A stretch of DNA of 64,000 nt, taken from the NCBI GenBank assembly GCA_037783415.1, contig JAZGTN010000162.1, positions 3,038,001 through 3,102,000 of the forward strand. The letters are read 5' to 3'. The translations under genes were made by a program, and so were the position numbers. The DNA comes from Leptasterias polaris. Its lineage: Eukaryota > Echinodermata > Asteroidea > Forcipulatida > Asteriidae. Within the stretch, counting starts at the first letter, position 1. Every line of letters begins with the position of its first letter. This document shows, in pieces, positions 21,107 to 32,729 of this stretch. Under the pieces are notes generated by a model, which was not told where the DNA came from, ran no database searches, and saw nothing but the letters and a program-made list of their open reading frames with translations.

Positions 21107-22768
21107 TGTGACCCGTCAAGATTGGTTCTTTATACAAGTATTTTATTCACAAGCACAAAAGATATAACAAAAAGGGTTGATGCGTAAGTCTATAAAAGAA
21201 CCGACAAGGAAAAAGATTATAAGCAAACATAAAATTATACAATAGAAATGTAGAAAATACAAACATTAAATCAAAATAACCAAAGTAAACTTAAAACATT
21301 AAATTCTATGGCAAAGAGCAAATGTCTCCAGCTTAAGAAAATAACTTTTACAATAGAGAAACACATTTATTATTATACCCTTTAGCCAAAGATAAAATAG
21401 TTCCTCAGTCCACCTTATATATTCACGAAAGCTCAAGAGTCCAGTAAAGAACACTAAGTTTTAACACTGCTATACACAATAGACACGGCTGTCCAGAAAG
21501 ACAAATACATACTAATGAGCTAGCAACATGGCTGTAACATAAACAATCTAGATAGTGGTTCTGGATGTCAGCCACCTGTGCAGTGATCACATAGCCATTA
21601 ACTATACTATGCCCTCACACACACAGCACAGTATTGATACTGCGTCAACACAGAGTTATGGGATGTAGCTAAACCTATGTCAATAAACCAAACACACAGC
21701 CATGAACATTGGAAGTTCCTAAGACATTCCACAGCTGGTGTACTTAATTACTTAATCTCTACATCTCTGCAATAAACAACCCATAGCATACAGCACTAGG
21801 AATCTCATGTGGGGTCTATGCTAGAACCTTACACAAGAAACTGTAAATCTCTGAAGTTTCATGGAATAGAAACACAGAAATCTAATGTACAAAAGAAACA
21901 ATAACTTAATCATAACTGAAAGACCTTAATGGCAAAAAGAGCAAACTAAAGCATATAACAATTATCAAAAGTGACTCAATCAAAGTTATCCTAGCAAGCA
22001 CTTTGCAATGAACTAGGTAAATCAAATAACAAGAATAACCAATAATGAAATGAAATCCATATAACTAGCTTAAACTTCCCTGTGACATGAACACTAAAAG
22101 AATGGACATGGAAGAGTCTAAAACAACAAATAACTATACACTCCATCTTCAATGAAACGTTAAGTAAATTATAATAAACCAAACTATTTCTTAAGGAAAC
22201 TTGTAAAAGAACTCTTTCCTTCCTCCATATAGCAAGGTAAATTAATCCAAGGAAACATTATCCTCAACTGTTTCAAATATAAACAGAGTAAAGACAATCC
22301 ACAAAGGACAAGTTTGGGCAAAACACTGGCTTAATTAGTGCTTCCAAACTAAAACAAAAGTAACAACAAATGCAAAGAACTACAATTGTATAGACAAAGG
22401 AAACTTATTTAAAACCCACTTAAAATACAAGGAATCTCCTCGGAAACGGTAATAATAATAAACACAAATATGGATTGTAGTCTAGCAGTAATAAGAAACA
22501 AAGGAAGATTTGGTACTTACATAACAAGGATGGGAATAACTCTGAAAACTGGAATAGCTCTGAGACTCTTGGAAAATAACTTGTTCACACGATGAATACT
22601 TGCAATGGAATGACTTAGTTGCACAATAGCTACACTATACCTGGGGTAGAGCTGGGGCTGACCACACTGACCATGCCCTGGGAACCAAGACCCTCAGCAG
22701 GTGGGCTGCTGCTAAATCAACAATTAGTTGACTTAAGGGGGGGCAGTCACTTAAAGTGCCTGGTCACA
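21107..22768 (-). repeat. 5' LTR (element orientation)
   Basis: This is the partner of 13,555-15,216: same length, same termini, no difference noticed. In element sense it would hold the promoter and transcription start for the genomic RNA. I did not single out a TATA box. The bases just inside (21,106 downward) read GGCGTCGTGG and then GACAGGATACG on the minus strand. Neither is a clear match to a tRNA 3' end that I can name. Confidence 0.95.
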
Positions 22769-23559
22769 TATATAATATTTCTATAAGCACACGCACCAAG
22801 TCAACCTTCAATAAAAATGTCGTGTAAGGTTTTTGTTCTGCAAGGAATCGCCCTTATTTCACCACATGACAGCAAATACAACTCGTCAATTTGTAATTTA
22901 CACAACTATCGGAAGTACCGGTACATGACGTCAATCAGTTTGAGTTTAATCGAATTGGTTCATTGTTTAGCTTAATGTATTCTCAACAGATGTCGATTAT
23001 TTATAAAGACAAATATGGAAAATTATTTATCTATATTTGATATTGCACAACTAGAAGCTGATACTATTGATTGAGTTTTTATCGAGCGGAAATGTAATTT
23101 TAATTTTACCTTATAATTTGTTTTCACAGAAGGACTTCACAGCAATTTGTACGATGAGGAACAAGCCTCTGTTAAAAGTTGCATAACTGGTTTTGGCTGA
23201 TATAAATTATTGGAATATTTTAATTATTTTATTATGGAGTCCGGCCATCTTGAATTCAAAACAATTCAAAACTTTTCAACGGTACAAAACAATACTTCAA
23301 GATGGGCTTAGAATAACAAAAGCAAAGCAGTTACTATTAGTGATCCTTAGACCTTTTGCACCACGTCAGGTTGTTAAACAAACAGAGTCTAAAGAAAAAT
23401 ATGTATTTATATATATTAATCTATGTAAATAAAGGTAAAAAAATTAACAAATATAGTTTAAATCAACAGGCCTCCGTACTTCAAAAGTTTTTAATTCAAA
23501 TGTAACATTTACAAACATGAACTGGGTAGGCCTAAGTAAAAAAAAAAAAAGATTCGCCG
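22769..23559. other. AT-rich flank of the retrotransposon, no gene seen
   Basis: The first four bases, TATA, are the right target-site duplication. No recognisable motif is seen, apart from a 'ggccatcttgaattc' phrase at 23,240 of a kind that recurs in repeats near 6,845 and 60,075. Confidence 0.5.
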
Positions 23560-24192
23560 CTACCCGAATGAAGCTCTTCGTGTTGTGTCTTGTTCACGCT
23601 TTCGTCACAATTAGACTTGATTCCAGCAATTCTCTTCTGTGGAATCCCTGATGTGATAAAGATCTCGCTAAAATTCAACGTGTACAAAACACTGCTGCTC
23701 GCCTCGTTTCTTGCTTGCCTCGTTCTCACCATATTACCAGTACTAATGAAATTGCATTGGCTCCCAGTTAAGTTTCGTACAATTTATAAAATTCTTTTGT
23801 TAACTTTCAAAGCTCAAACATGTCAATCTCCTGCTTACTTATCTGAACTTGTTCACCATTATTCCCCTACTCGGACTTTACGTTCATCTCAACAGTCATT
23901 GCTTACCACAACTACTACAAGAGCTTCTTCCATTTTGTATGGTCAAAGATAATTTTCTTACGCTGTTCCATTTCTTTGGAATAGTCTTCCTGTGTATATT
24001 CGCCAGGCTAGTTCTTTACATTGTTTTAAGTCTCTGTTAAAAACTCATTTGTTTGAAGCTGCTTATTTGTAATCTGCTTACTTGTATGTATCTTTTTCAC
24101 TCTTTGTATATGTTATTGTTCTCTTTATGCGCTTAGAGGCTTTTGCATTAGGCGCTTTACAAATGTCTTTATTATTATTATTATTATATTTC
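23560..24192 (+). pseudogene. Decayed LINE 3' end (RT C-terminal region)
   Basis: Broken frames carry the signature of the C-terminal region of CR1/L2/jockey-group LINE proteins: a damaged 'RLDYCNSLL'-like stretch, then 'LHWLPVKFRTIYKILLLTFKA', 'AYLSEL' and a late 'LLKTHLFEAAYL'-like end. At least two frameshifts separate them. The 3' end carries 'gcgctttacaaatgtc' followed by a (TTA)n tail at about 24,168-24,187, matching the layout of the copy at 36,678. It cannot make a protein. Confidence 0.8.
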
Positions 24193-26591
24193 TTGAAAAA
24201 TGAAGGTTGGAATGTTGTTCACCGTGTGTTCTTTTACTTCTTCTTGGGTTACGACGACCAATCTAAAGGGTCAACTCCGTACGGTATAGTTGGAATCCAG
24301 GTCAAAGCCGAGCAGGTCAAAGCCGGATGCCAGGCATGTTTGGACGTGTAAAAATCGCACCAATGCAGTTATCATGAACCCATGGAGGTAGGAAGCTTAC
24401 CTCCATGGTTGAACCACCCCCATGGTTGTATAATCTTTTAAAACCAATGACATGGAGGTAAGAATTGGACATAGGCCGACCATCCATTCATTTAATCGTT
24501 CTTGAAGATTTGAATGAATTCAATAAAGGCACCATACCCTTCTATAAACCAGCATACAATCTATCTGCTTATTATTGGAACTTAAGGCTTAACATCATTA
24601 TATACCAATCGCATATATGGAGGCCTCTGCTTCTTTGTGCGGATCAAGGATATAAACGTTTTTACAGTTGGGGCCTATGCGGATAAGCGTTCAACCCGAA
24701 CTAAGTGGACTTTAATACTTGCTCTTCCACACTTGCCTTGAGACCTGGTTTCAATTTTCCCTGGCATATTAATTTGATATGCTGCACAGTAAAGCATACA
24801 ATAACTTTTTAAGTGAGGCATCTGGTTCTGATAAAGTCACCGGCACTGGTCCCGTGAGGGACCGTGAGCCCGGCACGGTGTTTGACACCGCGGAGGCGAG
24901 CAGGATGGCAAAGGTCAACAGAGGGGCAGGATTAGCTTTTAGCCCCTGGTGGGTTTTGTGCTCTTGCACGCTGATCGCACGTGTGTAGCCATTCGTCTTT
25001 TTGCTGGATATAGGGCTTGATGGACGCTGGAGGATTTTGCAGAACAAAGATCATTCGAATAGGCAGGGGAAATTTGAAGGAAACAACAAAAACTAATTGG
25101 TTTTGGTCTTGTAATTGCAACTTTTGCAAAACAAATGTAAAACAAGTTGCATAAACCTTTGTTTTCGGGAGGCTACTAGGCCTAAATTTATTTAATTTGT
25201 TCTTAAACTAAAAAAGAAAAATGTCACATGAGTAACTTGAACTTGTATTCATTGATCTTTTCCTTCCTCCATGGTCGCAGTTTGTCTGCAACTTGAATAC
25301 TTTCATTTGTGTCTGCTCAACTTTTCATTGAAAAACACACCCGAATAACTTGTGACAATTTCATTGAAGAAGATTGTCACATTTTCGCGTAAACAGCAAA
25401 ACGTGATGACGAGGGATTTGCATAACGTGCATGTTACATTTTGGTGTAAAAAATAGTGTTCTTGACACATGCATTTATTTCAATGCTGTCATTATCTGTT
25501 ATAAACACAACATCAATTCGTCTGTCAATCTGTCTAAACTAACTCAGTTCGGTACACCCTCCATGGGTATTTTTTAGGGGCTTATCAGATAAGTGTGGGA
25601 TTGAAACGAGCTCATGTAATCTGTGACTTGAAAGAGCCACAGAGCCACGACTTCCTGCAGGGTATGTTGATCGTATATGGCTCCATGTACAAAAACAAAA
25701 TCTGACATTTTAGGGAGATTACGCTGTCTGTTTTTTTCACCTTTTTGATATAAAACAACGGCGGGGGGGGGGGGGGGGGGGGGGGGACATCTCTGTTCTT
25801 GAAATCAATTCTTGATTTTTTTTAAATAACGATGGCAAATTCCAGCCAGGTGACATGTTAGCAAAAAAGTTGTTGGTTAAAAAACACACAAATAATGTCC
25901 AAATCAGCTGCACATTAATCCGATTAAGGAGATCCCCTTCTTATAGGCCTACATTTTATGAGTTTTATACTTTTCGAAAACTACTGATGACGAGTATTGG
26001 TTCTAACTCAATCCATTTCTACAAAGCTCTTTGCAATTTACACAGAAGTAAGAACTCAGCTCAGTGGAATGGAATGAACTGGGGGAAAAGGGTTTTTGGT
26101 GGGGGCGTAAATACATCATATATCCCGTGGAAATCTCGCTGAAGAACGACAAGTCAGTTTTGACAAGTATAAGATTAAGAAGAATAGGAAAACAACAAAA
26201 ACGTAAACTGAGTGTTGACAAATAAGAATAAGAAAAAACTGTTGTCACTTTAATCGGGGTATTAAAGTGTTTTTCGGTGAGTACTGAGTAGGGGCCCAAG
26301 GGCACGGGTGGCTAAACATACCCACGCAAACATCTTAATACTGTTTCTCCGGAGTATGTTGGGAATCATCAGTAACGATGTTAAAAACACACACATTCTA
26401 TTTGGTTTATACCATAAGCTAGATATCTTTTGCTCTTTCCTTTGTCCCTGTACTTAACACCCTCCCTTATGCTTTGTGCACCAAATTCCTCGTGGAGCAC
26501 CGTTCTTTTGAATTCCCCTATGGAGACCCTTTGTTTTCCCATTTTTGTTTTTGTCCCGCCCTCGGTCTCCATTAAGGGAATACTACAACAT
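24193..26591. other. Mixed non-coding stretch
   Basis: No gene is recognised. Notable points are an 11-bp-stem hairpin at 24,380-24,408, a GC-richer block at 24,829-24,960 with open frames on both strands, and a 24-G run at 25,763-25,786. The GC block may be a fragment of a repeat or gene; nothing in it matches a family I know. Confidence 0.45.
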
Positions 26592-26667
26592 AGAGAGAGA
26601 GGGAGAGGGGGAGGGGGAGGGGGAGGGGGAGGGGGAGGGGGAGGGGGAGGGGGAGGGGGAGGGGGAA
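26592..26667. repeat. (GAGGGG)n purine microsatellite
   Basis: About ten GAGGGG units follow a short GA run. One strand is all purine with regular G4 runs, so the tract could form G-quadruplex or triplex structures. The glycine-rich open frame here is an artefact. Confidence 0.95.
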
Positions 26668-27049
26668 GTTAAACCCGAGGTTTACACACATCCATTACCA
26701 ACGTAACGAGATCCACGATGCAACTCCTGTCTGTACTTGTCTGTCATTCATTTTTTTATTTACCGACGACATTGTTGATAATTCCTTGAATAACTCTATT
26801 GTGGCAGCACACATTGTTAGAGCTATGCGAGGATGCACCATTGATTTATCGTCTACACTACCACTAATGTCTTGCTGATCGCAGAGTTGCTGCATTTGTT
26901 CGTAACCTTGTTGTCCAGAACAACTGGTCTTCAACACAAAAAGGTGTTTACGTAAAGATGAAACTCTCTTCACATCAGTTGCACGCCAAAGAAGCTAAGA
27001 AAAAGCAGTTGACTCGCACGACTCTTAGCCAATAGTAGCTCTTTGTTGA

Positions 27050-27390
27050 TCTCAGTGTGAGTGGACTGCGTTTTGGGCTTGTGGTCCAAGTGGCTGATGA
27101 GATTTAACGCTAAGAAATGCCAAGTCCTTCAAATCACTACACTGTTCAAGGTCACACCTTAGAGGTACAGACTCGGCAAAATACCTTGGAGTACATCTCA
27201 ACCCTCATCTAATCTTTTATACCCATGTGGACACCATCACTAGAAAAGATTATTCCACACCAGAGACTTCTTGTCCCGCAACTACAGACATCCATTGCAG
27301 TCGCAAGATAAAGGAAACTGCGTACACCACCTTCGTATAAGACCAACAGTGCAATGTGCTATATTGCACGAGACACCAACGATGACACCC
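27050..27390 (+). pseudogene. Decayed LINE RT fragment, different lineage
   Basis: Translated pieces read 'WSKWLMRFNAKKCQVLQIT', then 'GHTLEVQ', then, after a frame slip, 'SAKYLGVHLNPHLIFYTHVDTIT', and in another frame 'RKIKETAYTTFV'. These are the ordered motifs of the region after the RT palm in jockey/CR1-type LINE proteins. They come from a more N-terminal segment and a different lineage than the copies at 23,560, 36,678 and 44,957. Two or more frameshifts and stops make it dead. Confidence 0.7.
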
Positions 27391-27477
27391 AGTAATCAAT
27401 GAGGTCCCTTTCTTATATATTTCTTGTAATAAAACCATTGCCTCGTAAGAGAACTTAATCGCTATAGCTCCCAAGCC

Positions 27478-27800
27478 TGAGGAAACCTGTAAACAAGGGT
27501 GCTTGCTATGTGAACCAGAAACACCAGGGTTAACCCCTACTCTTCCATGTAAGTGTTCTGTGTTCTTACGCGCACTACTAATCCTAGTACACTGGATCTA
27601 CAGCTTAATGTCCCATCTGAAGGACAATGCAATTATAATAACTAGTTCTTATATAGCGCATTTTCACAATAATTATGGTAAAGTATGTTCCTCAAGGACA
27701 CAAGTGCCATGCCTGGGACTCAAACCCACACTCAGCTGATCAGAAACACCCGGAAAGCTTGAGTCTGGTGCTTATTACTGCTCGGCACACACGCCACAGT
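27478..27800 (-). mobile_element. tRNA-derived SINE, inverted, in two pieces
   Basis: The right piece (about 27,640-27,800) has, on the minus strand, a 'gtgtgggtttgagtcccagg' B-box-like motif and 'gcacttgtgtccttgag', shared with the SINEs at 28,073 and 30,311. The left piece (27,478-27,600) carries the inverted second-type body. Sequence between them contains 'ttcttatatagcgcattttcacaataatt', the inverse of a common SINE tail (spelling trimmed at both ends). Confidence 0.6.
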
Positions 27801-28072
27801 TCAATAGATGTATTCATAGCGACCCTTCAAGTAAATTTAAGAGCGAGAGTCATGGCTGACCAAAGGATCTGAAACTAGACTCCAAATTTTAGAAGTCATG
27901 TTGCAACTGGCACTTTCACCTTTTGGTCACCCCTGGAAATATAGACTTCAAGGAGCTTTTGAGAGCATTGTCGTCAATGCTCGAGAAGTTGATCAAAAAG
28001 CATGTTTTCTTCATGAATGCTAAAAATAGAAGCTGTTTTTTGTCACCAGGCAGAAATAGACAAGTCTATTGT

Positions 28073-28437
28073 CGTGGTCGAGTGGATAAGAGCACCGAAC
28101 TCAAGCTTTAGTGTTTCTGTTTAGCAGAGTGTGGGTTCGAGTCCCAGTCGTGACACTTAGGTCCTTTGGTCCCGTGCGTTGTGTAATGCACGTAAAAGAA
28201 CCCAGTGCACTAATACAATAGAAAAGAGGAGGGGTTCGCCCCGGTGTTCCTGGTTTGATTGGCTGCATATTGCGCCACAGCACATTGTAAACCATTGGTG
28301 CTATGTAAAAGGAATAGGTCTCAAACTTCAAAAACATAGCTCCACATATATACCTTGCAGGAAAATACCGACCTTTGAAGCGCCTTGAGCGTCACTGAGT
28401 GACGGATATGAACGCTATATAAGAAGCCACTAATTAT
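28073..28437 (+). mobile_element. tRNA-derived SINE, second body type
   Basis: The tRNA-like head has 'gtcgtggtcgagtgg' (A-box region) and GGTTCGAGTCC (B box, about 28,135). A body with 'aaaagaacccagtgcac' and 'gttcgccccggtgttcctgg' follows, and the tail reads 'cgctatataagaagccact'. The copy at 61,134 has the same body. The boxes are the internal RNA polymerase III promoter typical of SINEs. It is not a functional tRNA gene. Confidence 0.75.
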
Positions 28438-29268
28438 TAAGTCTGAACTCGTGTTAAAGTCCCAAAACCACCTTCTCTCAACACACACTGTACACTGTCT
28501 GGCCTAATCAACTGAAAAGATCTCACATAAAATCTTTAAATAAAATAAACTGGGGTCTTTTTAGTTCAATCTAAGTGCATCATCAATGCACCTTTTTCAT
28601 ATGGTAGCTTTCTGTTCTTTCCCTGTTTCCTTGTAGTGCTTTATGTTTGAGTTTTAGCATCCATTGTATAGATCATGTGACCTGTGACATGACATGTTTA
28701 CAAAAGGGCCACCCAGCCTGGACTTCCTGCCCAGGCACAATTTGTACGCAGCTCAGTAGAAGAAAACATAAAATCTTACATTTTATGGAAATTTATATCA
28801 ACCTTTTAAATGAGGAAATTATGACAGAAAATGTACAACTACCCACATCAACAGTGCAGTATCTTGCCTGCCAGAATGGCCTCTAGAAAGATATACAAGG
28901 TAACTCTGTTTGTAAACACAGGTAAAGTGGTCTACAGTTTCTGTGCTATTTTGTTAATGTGTTGTATAACATTTGGTATCCTTGGTCTGTATTCCGTTTC
29001 CTCAGCACAAATCCGCAACAAGACTCTCTCTATGAGTTTGCCTTCACAAATTGTAAAATCGGCCATCTTTATGACCAAATCAACAAGAATTTGAATGCAC
29101 AACTATGCAAGGGGTAAATGGACAAACATTCTGCCAGAAAAACATTATTATTATATATTTTTTTAAACATGAAAGATGTCATAGGTCTTTTCAAATGGCA
29201 TCAGTGTTGATACCTGCGTTATTTTCAAAAGCATAATTTAATGATTAAGCCAAAAAATGTAAAAAATA
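28438..29268. other. Non-coding stretch, no gene seen
   Basis: Short open frames overlap at 28,647-29,094. One includes a hydrophobic stretch around 28,930-29,000, but there is no start context, family match or length to support a gene. I see no repeat here. Confidence 0.4.
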
Positions 29269-30060
29269 ACAAGGGGGTAAGTCCAGCAATTTTATCACAT
29301 TTTGGTAAATTATTACAATTTGGTTGCCTTTCTATTGAACTTGTCCCAGGATGTTACCTAATGCTCGCTGAAATGTGGATATTTTGAGGGAAAATATGGA
29401 AGTTATTTTGCTAAAAAGTCCTTATGTTTTGATAAGAAATATTCACAATTCAATAGGTCTAGTCATATGAAAAAGCATAAAATCAAACTTAAAAAGTAGG
29501 CAAAACATTGAAACATCATGGGGGTAAGTTTAGCACTTTTATCAATTTTGGGCCAATAGGCTGTGATTTCAGGCACTAAAACGGTGCAGTAAGCCCTGAT
29601 TATGCTTTTTTTTTATTTTATTTATATTTTGGGAAATATTGAAGGTTGAAAAATAGGAAAAAATCACAAGGGGTAAGTCCAGCATGTTTATCAAATTTTC
29701 AGTTGTGATTTTAAGCATTTAACTGGTGCAGTTAGCACTACTGATGCCTTTAAGCGTAACTTGACCCTTGTTAAGAGCTATATTTTGGGAAAGTTGAACA
29801 TAAGCAAAACATTTTAAGTCCAGCATTTTGATCAAATTTTGATCAATTTTTAAGTTGTAATTTTAAGCATTTTACTGGTGCAGTAAGCCCTACTGATGTC
29901 TTTAAGTGTAACTTGTCCCACGGTAAGAGCTATATTTTGGGAAAGTTGAAAAATAGGGCAAAAATCACAAGGGGTAACGGACTTTTATCAAATTCGGATC
30001 AATTTTTCAGTTGCGATTTTAAGCATTTTACTGGTGCAATAAGCCCTACTGATGCTCAGA
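29269..30060. repeat. Degenerate tandem repeat of about 150 bp, five copies
   Basis: Blocks containing 'acaaggggtaagtccagca', 'tttatcaaattttg', 'aagcattttactggtgca' and 'gtaagccctactgatg' recur near 29,272, 29,518, 29,668, 29,815 and 29,970. The first interval is about 246 bp and the rest about 150 bp. Divergence is considerable, so this is an old local array. Confidence 0.75.
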
Positions 30061-30310
30061 TCGTTGGGATCTTCTGTTTAATCAAATTCAAACTAACCCT
30101 TTTTCTGTAGCACCACACACTGTACATAACACACAACACAGACCCCTTGCATATGATGTCACAAGCTCAAACAGCGCCCTCACTGAGGTCAAAGGAAGAC
30201 CTATCATTGGCTGAGAGGTGTGTGTGGTGTGTACATTGTTTGACCTCAGCAATGGGGGTGTGTACAAGGGATCTGTCTGTACAAACAAATCATTCAAAGC
30301 TATTTGTAGG

Positions 30311-30661
30311 GTGTCATGGCCGAGTGGTTTAGATCATCGGATTCAAGATCTGGTGGTTTAGTCATCGGGGTGTGGGTTCGAGTCCCAGTTGTGACGCTTG
30401 TGTCCTTGAGCAAGACACTTCGCTATAATTGCTTCTCTTCACCCAAGGGTATAAATGGGTACCTGCAAGGGTAGAGGTTGATATTGTGTTTGAAAAAGCT
30501 TCTGAGCGCCACGGCAGCTCGGGCTGTATACTCCCCAGGGAGCTGAGAAAGATTAAAGGAATGTTATTGGCCCAATGACCAGGGCACTAATGTAAAGCGC
30601 ATTGATACGTTATTGTGAAATGCGCTATATTATAAGAACTGGTTATTATTATTATTATTAT
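30311..30661 (+). mobile_element. tRNA-derived SINE, first body type, full length
   Basis: The A box TGGCCGAGTGG (30,317-30,327) and B box GGTTCGAGTCC (30,375-30,385) sit in a class-II (Ser/Leu-like) tRNA-related head. The body has 'gagcaagacacttcgctataattgcttctc', here quoted only in part by its core 'gcaagacacttcgc', then 'ggtacctgcaagggtagag' and 'ctgtatactccccaggg'. It ends in a (TTA)n tail at about 30,640-30,661. It is the best-preserved copy; a relative is at 56,455. Confidence 0.85.
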
Positions 30662-31454
30662 TGTGCAAACTGATATTGGTATTTTTTTATATTCAAGCAT
30701 TACAACATATGCTACAAGTACTTGCACTTATTAAAGGCTACATTTACATGCTGGTCCTTCATACCAGGGTCATTGTATTTATAATATTTGAATTCCGCTG
30801 ATACCTCATGATAAAACAGTGCATTCCAACCAGCCAGTCACTGTACCTCAGGACTGGCTCATGAAGCTTGACTCTACTTCATGCAGAAGCGCAGCAAATT
30901 GTTGTGATGCAAACAATCACTATTTCCCATTGTGATGCGCAAAGAAAATTTGCTTTGCTTGCATGATTAAGACTTGGATTTTACAGATACTGTCAAACAA
31001 AAAGTAAAGAAAATAGAAAGTTTTACATATAAAAAAAATAATAACCTTCGGGAGCATCTTAAAAGTCAGAACAGTAGGAGCATTCTAAATGAATCGGTTT
31101 TATAAGCATTCCAGCGTGTTCACATGGATCGTTCCGTCGGGCCACCAGAACCTTCTACTAAAACATTCAAATAACAAATGCGCGTATTCACTAGTGTAGG
31201 ATTGCACAAAAACTTTAGCATAATGATGCGGTCTAGCGGAACGTTCTGGAGGTCCAATGAATAGCAGGCGTGTGTCTACAGGAATGTTCTTGTGCGTCCA
31301 GAACGTGCCTGACTTTTTAAACGCTCCCTTACAAGTGTCTTTGCAATTACAGCAATTACAGGATAACTGATATGGATGAATAACCAATGCACTGATAGTC
31401 CCCCCTTGCAAATATCTGGAGAACACTTTGTACTATACAAAACAGATTTACAAG
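30662..31454. other. Non-coding stretch, no gene seen
   Basis: AT-rich DNA with no recognised repeat or coding motif. The minus-strand frame ending at 31,100 has no family resemblance. Confidence 0.4.
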
Positions 31455-31583
31455 CAAACAAACAAACAAGCAAAACAAACAAACAAACAAACAAACAACC
31501 AACCCAACAAACAAACAAACAAACAAACAAACAAACAACCCAAACAAAACAAACAAACAAACAAACAAACAAACAAACAAACA
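31455..31583. repeat. (AAAC)n microsatellite
   Basis: About 30 interrupted AAAC units. Long frames here, Cys/Leu/Phe/Val-rich on the minus strand and Asn/Lys/Gln/Thr-rich on the plus strand, are products of the 4-bp period. Confidence 0.95.
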
Positions 31584-31984
31584 ACCCAACAAGAACCTAT
31601 CCCCCTTTTAAAAAAAACCAATCCCATTGAATCACATCATAATACCAACCAAACAAATCAACCACTTGATCCTAGTACACTGTTAAATAACATTTCATAT
31701 ACACCTATTTCCATATATAAGAACTTGATGTCAACAAGTCCCGCTTGAATAAATATGTCTACTAATACACTACACACCGTAATTCAATGGAGACATAAGT
31801 TCAAATTTCAAATATTTCATGTGTGTAACATCATCCACACTTACTCTCCCCCAGACCTTATTCCTGCCATCTTCTGCACTTATACCTCAACAATGTGTCC
31901 ATACCCATTGGTTTACTGTGCATCGGCTGGATGATTTTTGGCAAACTGGTGAGCAACAAGTTTCTCCAATCATTGTTCCCCTTA

Positions 31985-32330
31985 TTAAGGGAAGGGTATA
32001 CTTTTGGTAATTACTCCAAAAATTAATTACCATAACAAATAACTTGATAAGAAGCACCGCAGCTGTTGATACTGTATAACATTTTGAGAAACGATTCCCT
32101 TCGAAGTGATGTGGTTTTACATAGAAGGATTCACAACAATTTCAATCTGAGAAACAATCTGCACAAAACATTTCTTAGATTGTGTATTCCAATTATGGGT
32201 TATTCTTCCTGTACGTAGACATAATGGCTCCCAATTTTCAGCAATATCTCAAAAACCCTATCACCTTTTGAAATGAAACTTTCCTAGGTTAGTTTATTGT
32301 ATAAATCAACATTTGAATAGGATTAAAACA
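31985..32330 (+). repeat. Dispersed repeat, left-half copy (TGGTAATTACTC type)
   Basis: It begins 'gggtatacttttggtaatt' and continues 'actgtataacattttgaga', 'gattcccttcgaagtgatg' and 'aatttcaatctgagaaac'. The same motifs occur inverted at 41,560-41,935, 41,995-42,300 and 63,470-63,780. It looks like a non-autonomous element of a few hundred bp with no coding capacity. Confidence 0.6.
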
Positions 32331-32621
32331 ACCGAATGATGCCAAAAACCAAAGACCTTAGGCCCCTTTCACACTTGACACAGTTCTTAGGAGAAAATGG
32401 TTGACCTTTTCACACTTGAATTGCTGACTCTTGCAAACTCCGGGAAAATGACCATTTCCCGAGATGAAGTTACCCTAATAGTTATTCGGACAAATACCAC
32501 TGAAAATTGAAACTGTTTCAGTATTATTCTCATCTGAGGAGAAACCAATTATGAACATTTTAAACAGGTAGCTTGAGTATTTCTCAATAAGCCCACTGGG
32601 CCACTTAAGAAGTTGTGTTTA

Positions 32622-32729
32622 CTCCACAGCAGTGTTTACAAGACAGCATTTAGCTAGCTCCACAGCAGTGTTTACAAGACAGCATTTAGCTAGCTCCACA
32701 GCAGTGTTTACAAGACAGCATTTAGCTAG
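32622..32729. repeat. 36-bp tandem repeat, 3 copies
   Basis: Three copies of a unit beginning 'ctccacagcagtgtttac' and ending 'agacagcatttagctag' follow one another without change that I could see. Confidence 0.95.

Larger units (their letters stand above)
13555..22768 (-). mobile_element. Intact Ty3/gypsy LTR retrotransposon, 9.2 kb
   Basis: Two 1,662-bp direct repeats bound a minus-strand gag-pol unit with domain order protease, reverse transcriptase, RNase H, integrase, which defines Ty3/gypsy. Both LTRs begin TGTGACC and end GGTCACA. The 4-bp TATA occurs immediately outside both ends (13,551-13,554 and 22,769-22,772). Gag and pol have no internal stop, and the LTRs agree throughout in length and in every stretch that I compared. 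This points to very recent insertion and possible autonomy. The interior is visibly GC-richer than its surroundings. No envelope-like frame follows pol. No convincing tRNA primer-binding site could be named next to the 5' LTR. Confidence 0.95.

Noticed and set aside
15700..21170. Many plus-strand frames of 60-230 codons opposite gag and pol
   Set aside because: They are antisense shadows of the GC-richer retrotransposon genes, with no motifs of their own.
26695..26973. 92-codon minus-strand gene
   Set aside because: It lies next to a decayed plus-strand LINE fragment and has no family resemblance. It is more simply a chance frame in repeat remains.
28647..29094. Small membrane protein gene
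   Set aside because: Two short overlapping frames with one hydrophobic stretch, and no conserved motif, splice pattern or length support.
30311..30400. Functional tRNA-Ser/Leu gene
   Set aside because: The A and B boxes are good, but the cloverleaf stems do not all pair and the sequence runs directly into a SINE body shared with other copies.
31276..31630. Cys/Leu/Phe-rich membrane-like protein on the minus strand
   Set aside because: It is the translation of the (AAAC)n microsatellite.
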